Origin: Trichomonas vaginalis G3
Lineage: Eukaryota > Parabasalia > Trichomonadida > Trichomonadidae
Direction of reading: 5' to 3'
Assembly: GCF_026262505.1 (NCBI RefSeq)
Contig: NC_067207.1
Location: 29,046,082-29,110,081 of the forward strand
DNA: 64,000 nt
Below are positions 49,811-59,050 of the stretch, one piece after another. Made by a program: the position numbers and the translations under genes. A model generated the notes under the pieces. The model ran no database searches. It saw nothing but the letters and a program-made list of their open reading frames with translations, and was not told the origin of the DNA. Position 1 is the stretch's first letter. The number at the start of each line of letters is the position of its first letter.

Positions 49811-49819
49811 ATGCAAATT
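49811..49819. repeat. Left 9-bp target-site duplication of the inner copy
   Basis: ATGCAAATT, repeated at 51307-51315. The site lies inside the outer copy. Confidence 0.8.
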
Positions 49820-49885
49820 AAGGATGTCAATTCGGAAAATTGTTTTCATTTTAGGAGAATATAATTTTCCTTTTGGAAAAATTAA

Positions 49886-49911
49886 AAAGTGAGACGCGCA
49901 GGATTCGAACT
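49886..49911 (-). other. tRNA 3'-tail-like sequence with B-box in the transposon
   Basis: On the minus strand GTTCGAATCCT, then GCGCGTCTCA, ending with CTTTTT, looks like the T loop, T-stem 3' half and acceptor strand of a tRNA followed by a Pol III terminator. The 5' T-stem partner and the rest of a cloverleaf are missing. The outer copy carries the same word at 51906-51930 on the plus strand. It may be an ancient capture of a tRNA end or a chance B box. Confidence 0.45.
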
Positions 49912-50056
49912 TTTTTAAAAGTTGATTTAAATATATTCTAGTGTGGATTCTAAGGATAATATCATATTTAAAATAAGAATATACTAGTTTAGGTGGTATA
50001 ATTTTTTTCGATAAATTTGAGAGCATGAACGTTTAGGGCATCAAAAGTGTCAATTC

Positions 50057-50074
50057 GCTCAGCGAAAGCTGAGC
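50057..50074 (+). other. Perfect hairpin with GAAA loop inside the transposon
   Basis: GCTCAGC-GAAA-GCTGAGC: a 7-bp GC-rich stem closed by a GNRA tetraloop, rare in this AT-rich sequence, with a second small hairpin directly after it (TTCT-CGAA-AGAA). The mirrored copy is at about 51741-51758. Confidence 0.5.
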
Positions 50075-51306
50075 TAGCTTCGTTCTCGAAAGAATAGGGA
50101 AGGAGTGAAAGAGAGTGATACAGATGTTGACACATTCATATCATTTCAACAAATTTTGATCAAATTGAAATGCAATGAAATTCAATTCACTTCATATCCT
50201 TCAGTCAGTACATTGACATCCTTCTACATCACAATGATAACTCGTGCATCAATAGTTCTACAACTAACTCAGAAAAAACAAGATTTTTCCTTCCAGCTTA
50301 CAGCTTTTAAAAAGTTTCGATGATAAAAATCACTCTACTCTTGTTTATCGATATGTTGTGATAGTAGGTAAACGTATTCTTATCGATATTAATAAAAATA
50401 TTTTTACGAAAATCTGAACCAATTACAGAGTTATTCATAAAGTTTATGATAACTGTAATTACTTCATCTTTGTTTTATATTTGAATAAACAATTTAATTT
50501 AATTTGCATAATTTTTTTTAGTTGAAAGACAGGAAACTTAGTTGAGTTTGTATTATTTTTATCGTTCAATTCATTGTATATGTAAGTGATCCAGATATTT
50601 AAGATATTTAGAAAAAATTTATTAATTTGATTAACAAATTTTAATCAAAATAGCAAAAATCTACTTGATAGCTGTAAGCAAATAATAATTTCTATTTCAA
50701 CCAAAATCACTTATTTTCATCTAAACGTATAAAATTGTCAATTTTATGAGAATAAATTTAAAATCTCATGAAATATAAAGGAGAGTAATATTTTTCAATT
50801 TTCTTTTTTTCTTTCTCTCAAATATTTTCTATTGGGAATTTTCTTGTTATCAAAAAATAATTTTAATATTTGTTTATTTCATTACATACAATAAAATTTT
50901 AAAAACTCTATTTCTTCACAAGAAAATTTTTTTCCTTCATATGAAGAAACATTTTGTTCTCCATTTGATGCTGAGTCTAAATCTCGATTTTTGAATTTTC
51001 TTCTTTCCAAATTTCTTTTTTCCAAATTAGAAGTTTAATTCAAATTTTCAATAGTTTATATATTTTCTCAAACCGTCTTAGATTTTCTCACTTTTTAGGG
51101 ATTTTCTCTCAAAATATACAAAAATAGTAATACCAATACATGTGTCTAATATACTTTAAAACCATCGTGATAAAATTCAAAAACGAAGAGTTCTTCTCTC
51201 CAAATTTTTTTCAAAATCAAAAAAATGAGATAAAAAAATATGTTTGGAAAATTCATTTTTAGCATTTTAGGAATTTTCTCACTTTTTTTTCCAAATTGAT
51301 ATCCTT

Positions 51307-51315
51307 ATGCAAATT
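51307..51315. repeat. Right 9-bp target-site duplication of the inner copy
   Basis: ATGCAAATT, identical to 49811-49819. Confidence 0.8.
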
Positions 51316-52219
51316 AAATTAAATTGTTTATTCAAATATAAAACAAAGATGAAGTAATTACAGTTATCATAAACTTTATGAATAACTCTGTAATTGGTTC
51401 AGATTTTCGTAAAAATATTTTTATTAATATCGATAAGAATACGTTTACCTACTATCACAACATATCGATAAACAAGAGTAGAGTGATTTTTATCATCGAA
51501 ACTTTTTAAAAGCTGTAAGCTGGAAGGAAAAATCTTGTTTTTTCTGAGTTAGTTGTAGAACTATTGATGCACGAGTTATCATTGTGATGTAGAAGGATGT
51601 CAATGTACTGACTGAAGGATATGAAGTGAATTGAATTTCATTGCATTTCAATTTGATCAAAATTTGTTGAAATGATATGAATGTGTCAACATCTGTATCA
51701 CTCTCTTTCACTCCTTCCCTATTCTTTCGAGAACGAAGCTAGCTCAGCTTTCGCTGAGCGAATTGACACTTTTGATGCCCTAAACGTTCATGCTCTCAAA
51801 TTTATCGAAAAAAATTATACCACCTAAACTAGTATATTCTTATTTTAAATATGATATTATCCTTAGAATCCACACTAGAATATATTTAAATCAACTTTTA
51901 AAAAAGTTCGAATCCTGCGCGTCTCACTTTTTAATTTTTCCAAAAGGAAAATTATATTCTCCTAAAATGAAAACAATTTTCCGAATTGACATCTTTAAGA
52001 TTTCCCTAATTTAATCCTCCTGATGTAAAGACGAAATTTTGAATGACAGATAAAAATTTTATGAAAAATTTTAATTATCCAAAAAAATCAAGAGGTGGTA
52101 TGATGTGCAGCAGAAAGAAATAAAAGAAATCATCATAAGCTGTGTAAAAAATAAACGGTTCTGCTAAGTCAAATTTTGTCATAATTACTAATAGGATGAA
52201 AGTACTATTTATAATATAA

Positions 52220-53119
52220 TTACAAGCCAAAATGATGAAGGAATGCATCTAAACTATATGCAGTGGCCAACATTTTTTCGTTCAAATAATTCGGTGGTTC
52301 TAATGGTAAAAGCATGGTGAACGGTTTCATTGGAGGTAGAGCGCGCTTAATAACACCTTCTACCATCGGGACATGAGACTGTACAGGAATTTCGTGTGAT
52401 GTCAATGGGGAAACCTTAACTGCAGAGATGGGCTTTTCTTCACGGGAACGGTATTTTGATGAGTTATGCTGAGATCTCATATGATTTGATGGTTTTCTCA
52501 TCATCTTCTTGAGTTGTTGATAATGATAACGGCATTGAACGTCTGATCTATTACCCATTGAGTTTGCAATCTTGGCCCAAGCGGTTTCGCCGTATTCTTC
52601 AACAAAATCAAGGAGTTTCTTATCTTCTTCGGCTGACCATCTCTTTTTAGAGATTCTAGGATCTAAACCTCTAAACCACCTTTGGGAGCACTGTGCTCTT
52701 GTTCGGGTTTCTCCAACAATTTCTGCAACTAAAGACCAATTATCAGTGCCATTATGAAGAATTCCAGCGAGAAGTCTTCTATCTTCTTCTGTATTCCATG
52801 GTCTTGCCCTCTTCCTTCCACTATTCGATACAGATCCGATCGAATCTGAAGATGAATCAGAACTAGAAGAATCTATTTCTTCACGTGCATTAACATCTGT
52901 TTCGAGAACAGCTTTGAGCATTTCAAGTGGTGTGGTAGTACCAAGTTTATCCATAAAGATTGACAGGCAGTCTTCGTAAGAGATCGAATCACGAATGTAA
53001 GAAAGAAGAATTTCTTTTAAGTTTTCAAAAACTGAATCATCGATCTCTGGATTAAGGTCTTGGAACTGTGAGCTGAAATATTCTAATATGCAATGCTGAC
53101 CAAGAAATGAGTTACTCAT
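52220..53119 (-). CDS. R2R3-type Myb DNA-binding protein with acidic N-terminal region
   Basis: The protein has 299 residues. The N-terminal 80 residues are helical and end in an acidic Ser-rich run (about 85-102, SSSSDSSSDS). Myb repeat 1 (about 107-158: RPWNTEEDRRLLAGI to AQCSQRWFRGL) and repeat 2 (about 159-210: KKRWSAEEDKKLLDF to VQCRYHYQQLKK) follow. Both recognition helices are typical, and the aromatic core positions are all present. The C-terminal 90 residues are basic and Pro-rich, without a known domain. The gene is longer than the other two Myb genes in the window and probably regulates transcription. It starts about 150 bp from the end of the Maverick-like element. Confidence 0.9.
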   Translation of the reverse strand: MSNSFLGQHCILEYFSSQFQDLNPEIDDSVFENLKEILLSYIRDSISYEDCLSIFMDKLGTTTPLEMLKAVLETDVNAREEIDSSSSDSSSDSIGSVSNSGRKRARPWNTEEDRRLLAGILHNGTDNWSLVAEIVGETRTRAQCSQRWFRGLDPRISKKRWSAEEDKKLLDFVEEYGETAWAKIANSMGNRSDVQCRYHYQQLKKMMRKPSNHMRSQHNSSKYRSREEKPISAVKVSPLTSHEIPVQSHVPMVEGVIKRALPPMKPFTMLLPLEPPNYLNEKMLATAYSLDAFLHHFGL

Positions 53120-53240
53120 TATTTTGAACTAAAATATTTTTGAATACAATTTTGAGTAGGAGATTTACAATCTCTCAATTTTTACGTAGTGACCTTCCCT
53201 GTTGCTTGGAATTGAAATGCGATTTGTTTATGTATCAAGT

Positions 53241-53242
<2 letters not shown>

Positions 53243-53271
<29 letters not shown>
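53243..53271. repeat. Run of 29 A at the left junction of the Maverick-like element
   Basis: An uninterrupted A run followed by GGTAGTGGGGC. It marks the change from Myb upstream DNA to the repeat-rich end of the large element. An assembly artefact cannot be excluded. Confidence 0.5.
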
Positions 53272-53273
<2 letters not shown>

Positions 53274-53278
53274 TAGTG

Positions 53279-53309
53279 GGGCTTCCAGGCACTTCGTGCC
53301 TTCTAGCCC
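53279..53309. repeat. Terminal hairpin after the A run
   Basis: Nested inverted repeat: GGGCT pairs with AGCCC and, inside, AGGCAC pairs with GTGCCT around a TTC loop. GC-rich in an AT-rich context. It may be part of the element's end. Confidence 0.55.
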
Positions 53310-53334
53310 TGAAGATGTTTAGTATAAATGAAGT

Positions 53335-53417
53335 CTTAGAGGACAAACATGACTATGAGTTTTGATATGACAAGATAGAATATGAGAGAGGTCCTATAAA
53401 CCGGAGAAAGTGTTATA
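53335..53417 (+). repeat. Duplicated fragment of the methyltransferase gene end
   Basis: About 80 bp, closely matching 55118-55199 near the 3' end of the methyltransferase gene. It is a partial copy at the element end, so that part of the end arose from an internal duplication or rearrangement. Confidence 0.7.
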
Positions 53418-53534
53418 TAAACATCTGTCATATTACTCAGAATATTATACAGAATTCAATAAAAATATATTTTAGGTGAAGAGGTGAGATTTCACCTGTT
53501 TTTTCACCTCTTTTTTCACCTCTTGAATTTTCAT

Positions 53535-53900
53535 GAATTTCATCGTAAAGACTTTGTCAAGATTTCATCGTAAAGACTTTGTCAAGATTTCATCGTAAAG
53601 ACTTTGTCAAGATTTCATCGTAAAGACTTTGTCAAGATTTCTTCGTAAAGACTTTGTTGAGATTTCATCGTAAAGACTTTGTCAAGATTTCTTCGTAAAG
53701 ACTTTGTTGAGATTTCATCGTAAAGACTTTGTCAAGATTTCTTCGTAAAGACTTTGTTGAGATTTCATCGTAAAGACTTTGTTGAGATTTCATCGTAAAG
53801 ACTTTGTCAAGATTTCTTCGTAAATGTTTTGTCAAGACTTCTTCGTAAATGTTTTGTCAAACATGAACGTAAATGTTTTGTCAAGACTTCTTCGTAAAAT
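53535..53900. repeat. Tandem array of a 25-bp unit
   Basis: About 13-14 copies of a 25-bp unit containing TCGTAAAGACTTTGTCAAG, with variants. Inverted copies (CAAAGTCTTTACGAAGAAAT) recur at about 54098-54370, so the two blocks form a large imperfect inverted repeat around 53.9-54.1 kb. Confidence 0.8.
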
Positions 53901-54097
53901 CAGACAAAAATATATTTTAGGTGAAGAGGTGAGATTTCACCTCTTTTTTCACCTCTTTTTTCACCCTCTTGAATTTTCATGAATTTTACACCAAAAATAT
54001 TTTAGGTGAAGAGGTGAGATTTCACTCTTTTTTCACCTCTTTTTTCACCTCTTGAAATTTTCATGAAATTTACACCAAAAATATACTACTAGGGTCA

Positions 54098-54375
54098 TTT
54101 ACGAAGAAATCTCAACAAAGTCTTTACGAAGAAATCTCAACAAAACATAGACAAGAAAGTTCATGAGAAATTAGATGAAGAAGTCTTAACAAAGTCTTTA
54201 CGAAGAAATTCATGAAAATTCAAGAGGGTGAAAAAAGAGGTGAAAAAGAGGTGAAATCTCACCTCTTCACCTAAAATATATTTTTGGTCATTTACACTCA
54301 TTTACGAAGAAAGCTCAAACACAAAGTCTTTACGAAGAAGTCTTAACAAGTCTTTACGAAGAAGTCACAATAAAA
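54098..54375. repeat. Inverted copies of the 25-bp unit
   Basis: Several dispersed copies of the reverse complement of the array unit, mixed with one reversed copy of the GAGGTGA/TCACCTC hairpin repeat near 54226-54283. Confidence 0.7.
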
Positions 54376-54421
54376 CATCTGTCACTTCTTCAGGAAAAAA
54401 CATTTTTATTATATATATAAA

Positions 54422-55240
54422 ATGAATTTTACAAAACCACCGTTACCCTTCTTTGGAAATAAGAGTAGATGTAAAGATATTCTATTGAGAGAACTTAAGA
54501 AACTACCGAATGGTCTAACATTTGTAGACTTGTTCGGTGGAAGTTTCTATATATCTCATTTGTGCCATACAATATTTCCTGACTCAAAGATTATATGCAA
54601 TGACTTCGACAACTATATGAACCGTCTCAAACATATTCCAGACACAAACAATATATTGAAAGCGTTAAAAGAAAAGATACCTATAGGTAAGATGGAACGT
54701 ATACCATTAGATAAGAAAAATACTGTCAGAGAGGTTTTGAAAAAGGCAGAGTATATTGACTGGGATAGTATATCTGCTAGACTATTATATAGTGGTGCTA
54801 TAAGAGTTCATGACATTGAAACACTTATGTCAAAAGTTTTATATCTTAACTATACAAATGTTTTCAAAGAGAACATAGAAAAATATATTGAGGGTATAGA
54901 GTTTGTGAGATGTCATTGGACAGAGTTGTATGAAAAATATAAAGACAAGGAAAATGTTTTCTTTATAGTGGACCCGCCGTTCTATAACACATGGGATTTT
55001 CAATACCAAGTAGACTGGACTTTGAGAGACTCTTTAGAAACTTTAGACGTTTTACATAACCATCCATGCTTTTACTTTACATCCGATAAAAGTGGTTTGG
55101 AAAGTGTCATGAGATGGTTAGAGGACATACATGACTATGAGTTTAGATATGACAAGATAGAATATGAGAGAGGTCCTATAAACTGGAGAAAGTGTCATAA
55201 CAAAGAAATTTTACTAGTAAGTAAATGTGGTTTGAAATAG
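54422..55240 (+). CDS. DNA adenine-N6 methyltransferase, D12 (Dam) type, in the Maverick-like element
   Basis: The gene encodes 272 residues. The SAM-binding start PFFGNKSR (Dam motif I region) and FVDLFGGSFYIS are followed by a NDF acidic motif. The catalytic DPPF (FIVDPPFYNTWDF) lies at about 180-192. It should methylate the N6 of adenine in a short DNA word. Such enzymes are typical of phages, and some large Mavericks carry one. It is open through its whole length. A 3'-terminal fragment is duplicated at 53335-53417. Confidence 0.8.
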   Translation: MNFTKPPLPFFGNKSRCKDILLRELKKLPNGLTFVDLFGGSFYISHLCHTIFPDSKIICNDFDNYMNRLKHIPDTNNILKALKEKIPIGKMERIPLDKKNTVREVLKKAEYIDWDSISARLLYSGAIRVHDIETLMSKVLYLNYTNVFKENIEKYIEGIEFVRCHWTELYEKYKDKENVFFIVDPPFYNTWDFQYQVDWTLRDSLETLDVLHNHPCFYFTSDKSGLESVMRWLEDIHDYEFRYDKIEYERGPINWRKCHNKEILLVSKCGLK

Positions 55241-55446
55241 GACTACTTGTTTTAGGTTTTTTCCATTGTGTCATTTACTTATTTGACGTGGCAGAAAGAA
55301 TAGAGAGAATGAAGATGAACCAATGCCTGCAAATGTTCAGTATATGTACTCGTAAGAGATATTTTTATCTAATATTAAATGGACGCACAGAACTTAGCGA
55401 ATGCACAGCAACCTGGACAACCAAACCCAGAGAATATTCCAAATGA
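55225..55446 (+). CDS. Possible small membrane protein of the element
   Basis: The start overlaps the end of the methyltransferase gene. The first half contains one hydrophobic helix (GLLVLGFFHCVIYLF); the rest overlaps the next gene and lacks features. It may be real only in its first part, or a chance frame. Confidence 0.3.
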   Translation: MWFEIGLLVLGFFHCVIYLFDVAERIERMKMNQCLQMFSICTRKRYFYLILNGRTELSECTATWTTKPREYSK

Positions 55447-55740
55447 AGTTAGAATACAAACTGCAATGGCAAACTATGGTCAAGTGCCAACAGATGTACA
55501 AATGCAAACTGCCATGTCAAATGACGCTGCGTTAGGCTTACCACCATGGTATGCAAATATGAGATGGAAAGAGTTTATACAAACCCTGAAGTGGGATATA
55601 AACAACTTTATGCAGATGACGCGAACACAGGAGTTGACCCAGAATATGTTTTCTACCAGAGGAGAAATAGAATGTATGAGCTCCAGTTAAAGAATGCTAT
55701 GGAACTCAACAGGAAACGTAAGAGACTAGGCGGACATTAG
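55379..55740 (+). pseudogene. Element gene with Asn/Gln/Pro-rich N-terminus
   Basis: Part of the Maverick-like element. The N-terminal part is disordered, rich in Gln, Asn and Pro (QQPGQPNPENIPNEV). A following part is charged (NRKRKRLGG). It is preceded by the element's start-site motif. Function unknown, possibly a minor virion protein. It looks broken, with about one break. Confidence 0.45.
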
Positions 55741-55758
55741 ATTTTTACATATAGTAAA

Positions 55759-56001
55759 ATGGGTTTCTTCAGTAGTATTGGAAACTTCTTTCGAAATGTT
55801 GGAAGAGGTATATGGAATGGAATAAAAACCGTAGGAAGAGGAATTTGGAACGGAGTCAAAAATATTGGTAAAAGAGTAGGTCAGTTCGTTGGTATTATAC
55901 CTAAAGACCCTGAACCAGAAGAACAAGCTCCTGTTATACAACAGCCTGAACCTGCACCACAGTCAAGTTGGCAACCAAATCCAACACCTCAACCGTATTA
56001 A
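55759..56001 (+). CDS. Small amphipathic protein, minor-capsid-like
   Basis: The gene encodes 80 residues. The N-terminus (MGFFSSIGNFFRNVGRGI) is a glycine- and aromatic-rich amphipathic helix followed by a repeated GRGIWNGIKTVGRGIWNGV pattern, then a Pro/Gln-rich tail. This resembles membrane-active minor capsid proteins (adenovirus pVI-type) of the Polinton/adenovirus lineage by general character only. It is intact. It shares its start-site motif with neighbouring genes. Confidence 0.45.
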   Translation: MGFFSSIGNFFRNVGRGIWNGIKTVGRGIWNGVKNIGKRVGQFVGIIPKDPEPEEQAPVIQQPEPAPQSSWQPNPTPQPY

Positions 56002-56076
56002 AAAATTATATTTTTACCGTTCGATAGTAGTTGTATATGAAACTAAGTTCTAAGTAAAACGCATGGTATAATGGAA

Positions 56077-56857
56077 TTATTCTTTTTCTTCCATCTGTAG
56101 TAAACCATACTTGAAAGTCTGAAATACTTCCACTTGGTGGTTCGTATAACTTTGTAGGTTTTTCGTAAAAGTCATTTGCCAAGCATAAGAAAGAGTTTTG
56201 GGCGCCAGAAAATGAAGCATGAACAATAATAGCAGCTGGGTCGAAAACATCTTTAAATAAATATCATTATCTCTTGCATATCGACTGTAAATATTTGCTA
56301 AAGGAAGTTCGACTTTCTGATTTAACATTCTTTGCAAATAATACCATGACATTGCAGTGAATTCTGTATATATTTGTTCGTCTTTCTTTGGATTGTCTTC
56401 GTAGATTTGAAATGACACTTGTGAATTTTGTTTGTCATATACAATTCTCACATAAAGTGTGCTCTCGGTATTTGCATATTCATCAGCATATTTTGCATAA
56501 CATGAATTTATTTTATCTTCTATATTTTTTAACGCAGTCTGTAGAGAAGATGATGAAAGGTCAACTTGTATTAGCTCAATTTCTTCCCACATTTTTTCGT
56601 TTCCCTTCAGATATATAATCTATATGAAACCTTACAATAAATGGAAAACTTTTATCTTCTACAGACACAAACTTCATTCTACGAAAGCCAATAGCTTTTG
56701 TGACAGATGGGTCTCTTAACCATCTTAACGGGTAGTCAAAACGATAGCCTTCATGCTTTACGGTCTCTGTCTCAAACTTTTGACCGACATTCGTAAAAAG
56801 TTCATCTAATGGTTTAGTTGTAGCAACTCTTGAATTTTCTTTTTCTATTGAAAGCAT
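56077..56857 (-). pseudogene. Structural-like protein, minus-strand copy
   Basis: Part of the element. It is related to the gene at 61037-61898 (shared words TKPLD, YRFD-PLRWL, KAIGFRRM). The family is not recognised; two divergent copies on opposite strands suggest related virion components, for instance penton- or spike-like, but this is a guess. It looks broken, with about one break. Its start faces the small gene at 56876 across an 18-bp shared start-site region. Confidence 0.5.
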
Positions 56858-56875
56858 ATTTTATCTAGAATAAAA
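56858..56875. promoter_or_regulatory. Shared divergent start-site region of two element genes
   Basis: Only 18 bp (ATTTTATCTAGAATAAAA) separate the minus-strand ATG at 56857 and the plus-strand ATG at 56876. Read either way it gives the element's start-site pattern: a T run, a TA-rich stretch with TCTAG, then A run and ATG. Confidence 0.5.
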
Positions 56876-57007
56876 ATGTCGAAAGAAACAGCGTCTATGA
56901 GAGAAATACAACACAACCGACAACTCATTTTGCAAGCTCTAAATAAGAACACAACAAACTTTTCAAACTATTCTAAGATATCTGAGTCATTGAAAAAGGA
57001 AACTTAA
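56876..57007 (+). CDS. Small charged protein of the element
   Basis: The gene encodes 43 residues, MSKETASMREIQHNRQLILQ followed by an Asn/Ser/Lys-rich tail. It is probably real because it begins exactly at the shared start-site motif. Helical and hydrophilic; function unknown. Confidence 0.4.
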   Translation: MSKETASMREIQHNRQLILQALNKNTTNFSNYSKISESLKKET

Positions 57008-57024
57008 AACTGACGATAAACCCA

Positions 57025-58086
57025 ATGACAGACGAGTTTCTGTTTCAAGACAGTAAGAACCATACTGTTTGTATAAATCCAACAAAAAGAACTTTAAACG
57101 AGAAACCTATAGATGAACTTCTTTTGAAGGCAGATATTGACAACAAAGCTGACAAAGAGTATGCAACAAGAGACTATATTCTCGCATGGACAGATAGAAC
57201 ATACCCACAAAAACACCATACACATAACATCTATGACGTAGATGAACTACCAGCAATGTTAGATGACAAAGCGGATAAAACATATGTTGACAATAAAATG
57301 TCAAGTGAAGTGACAAGAGCTGACAAAGAATATTCTAAAAAGACTCATACACATACCATTGCAAATATTACAAACTTACAAGAAACCTTAAACAGGAAAA
57401 GTGACGTTGGACATACACATACCTTCTTCTCAACTGTTGGTATAGAAAGTATTTTAGGAACGATTGAAGAAACTGGTGGGGGTGATTATATTTTAAACCT
57501 CCTAACTTTCCAGAAGGTTTAACATCGGATAAAGACATTAGATGTAGAAATGTCTATGTCATGGAGGATGAAAAAAAAGTTAAAATTCACTGCTCAAGAT
57601 TTATATGATAAAAAAGCTGACAAAACAGAGCTTCAAACGTTAAAGACAGAAATACTTCAAACAGTATATCCTATAGGTTCTATTTACACGTCAATGAACT
57701 CTACCAGACCAGAAGTAGTACTTGGTTTTGGAACTTGGACTCAAATAGTCGACAGGTTTTTGTATTGTGCAAACTCTTCAAAGGAAACAGGTGGAAGTAA
57801 AACGATTTCAGGTGCAAATTTACCTGCGCACAGTCACTACATAAATTTAAGTACATCTGAAGCAGGTTTGCATAGTCATAGATTTTGGGATTGGTCAGGA
57901 ATGACAAAAGGTAAAGGATATGATGTTAAAGAGGACGTTAAGTTTGCTATAAATTGTTACTGGGATAACACTGATGTAGGAGGAAGCCATACACATCGCG
58001 TTTCAGGGTATACGCAAACAACGGGACAAAGTAAAGACTACATGCCACCTTACATGACAGTTTACGCATGGTATAGAAATGCTTAG
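57025..58086 (+). pseudogene. Phage tail-collar/fibre-like protein of the element
   Basis: A coiled and repeat-like shaft (TYVDNKMSSEV, KKTHTHTIANITNL, GHTHTF) leads to a head domain with the phage tail-collar pattern: YPIGSIY, GFGTWTQIVDRFLYC, GANLPAHSHY, SHTHRVSG and the closing MPPYMTVYAWYR. His-x-His repeats and the LP-HSH motif bind metal in phage receptor-binding tips. It likely forms a receptor-binding fibre of the virus-like particle. It may be two genes or one broken gene, with about one break. Confidence 0.6.
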
Positions 58087-59034
58087 TCGTCATTTTCAAC
58101 TTCTTTAGCATATTCGTCAGGAGTTGTCTTATATTTGTTAGGAACTGTCTTTGAAAGTATACCACCTTGAACTTTGACAAGTTTGAAACGAGGTCTGACA
58201 ATAGTAGTTTTATCTTCTGCTTGCAGTCTGTACATTTTGCCATGTTTGCCTAAAACTTCATAATATTCTCTTGTATACTTTCTTCTATTTTTACGAACAC
58301 GAATGTGAGTACCTGTCGAGTTCCCATTGTTGTCATAGTCAATAGTATTTTCATATGGGTCGCGTTTAGGTATTTCTATTTTTACTTTGTCACCTTTTTA
58401 AGTTTGAAGCCTGGCATTCTTTCTTGTTTGTCTCTTTTGACTAAACTATTAAATATATAGTCTTTCTCTAAGTCAGGGTTGTTTTTCATTTCTTCGGGGG
58501 AGTGGTTTCCCAAACCTTTTTTTTACGGCTATTGTAAATATTTAAAACTTGTCTCATCTTTGCCATGGAGAAGTGTCTGTACTTGTCGTCATATGACATT
58601 TCATCTACCTCACCACCTTGTGGTTGGTTTAAATCTCTTAAGATTTTTATACAACTGTCAATGACACCAAGAGCAGAATGGTTTTGGTCGACAATGAAAT
58701 ATTGGTTTACATTTTTTGAACGCAGATAGTTTTTAATATCGTCTGATTTGAAAGAACGTTCACAGTCAGATGTCAGTTTTGTTGGATGGTATTTGTCAAC
58801 GAAGATTGTCAAAGCAGTTTTCACATCTAAAATATTTTTGGACTGTAATGGTATGGCTTCACAGTATCTTGTGTTTTGACCGACAAATATTAGCCAGTAT
58901 GGTGGTCCATCTTCTCTATACCTCGGAACCAAGATATCCATAAACCAAGCATTTGGTGTTGAACTAAAGATTTTTACCATGAGTGCTTTCTTTGTTGCTT
59001 TAGAAACATACGGGTCCTTGTTTGAATTCGTCAT
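58083..59034 (-). pseudogene. Maverick-type rve integrase
   Basis: The rve core is in the N-terminal part: WFMDILVPRYRE, a strand with PYWLIFVGQNTRYCEA, KLTSDCERSFKSDDI, and NHSALGVIDSCIKILRDLN, which has the typical Maverick/retroviral integrase wording. C-terminal coding signal continues on the same strand to about 58083. It looks broken, with about one or two breaks. The 3' end abuts and slightly overlaps the end of the tail-collar-like gene. Confidence 0.65.
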
Positions 59035-59050
59035 TTTTATCCTATAAGAA
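59035..59050. promoter_or_regulatory. Shared divergent start-site region
   Basis: Sixteen bases (TTTTATCCTATAAGAA) separate the integrase ATG (59034, minus) and the ATG at 59051 (plus). The palindromic T/A-rich stretch serves both directions, as at 56858-56875. Confidence 0.5.

Larger units (their letters stand above)
49820..51306. mobile_element. Inner copy of the same non-autonomous transposon, inverted
   Basis: A 1,487-bp copy bounded by AAGGATGTC and GATATCCTT and flanked by an exact 9-bp direct repeat inside the outer copy. Its sequence is almost identical to the outer one reversed, with only scattered single differences, so both are young. Small open frames (75 codons minus, 72 codons plus in this copy; mirrored in the other) have no recognisable motif. 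The element contains a tRNA-tail-like word (49888-49911, minus) and a stable hairpin (50057-50074). Confidence 0.8.
49015..51996. mobile_element. Outer copy of a non-autonomous transposon, split by a second copy
   Basis: The element runs from AAGGATGTCAATTTGG at 49015 to CCGAATTGACATCTTT ending at 51996. Its terminal inverted repeat is about 16-20 bp. A second copy of the same element (49820-51306) is inserted in the opposite orientation, so the left half (49015-49810) and right half (51316-51996) pair with the halves of the inner copy. Without the insert the outer copy is about 1,486 bp, the same as the inner one. I find no clear target duplication around the outer copy. There is no transposase gene, so it is non-autonomous; the 9-bp duplication around the inner copy suggests a Mutator-like family. 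Confidence 0.75.

Noticed and set aside
49799-50323. Small open frames (75 and 72 codons) in the 1.49-kb transposon, found in both copies
   Set aside because: Their duplication follows from the element copies. There is no motif, and composition is low-complexity, so protein coding is not supported.
53140-53322. Open frame of 60 codons crossing the 29-A run
   Set aside because: It consists largely of a poly-Lys stretch made by the A run and joins host DNA with element DNA; not a gene.
53481-54060. Short direct repeats around 53.5-54.0 kb considered as a CRISPR array
   Set aside because: The 25-bp units are contiguous without unique spacers, and the setting is a eukaryotic element, so it is a tandem repeat.
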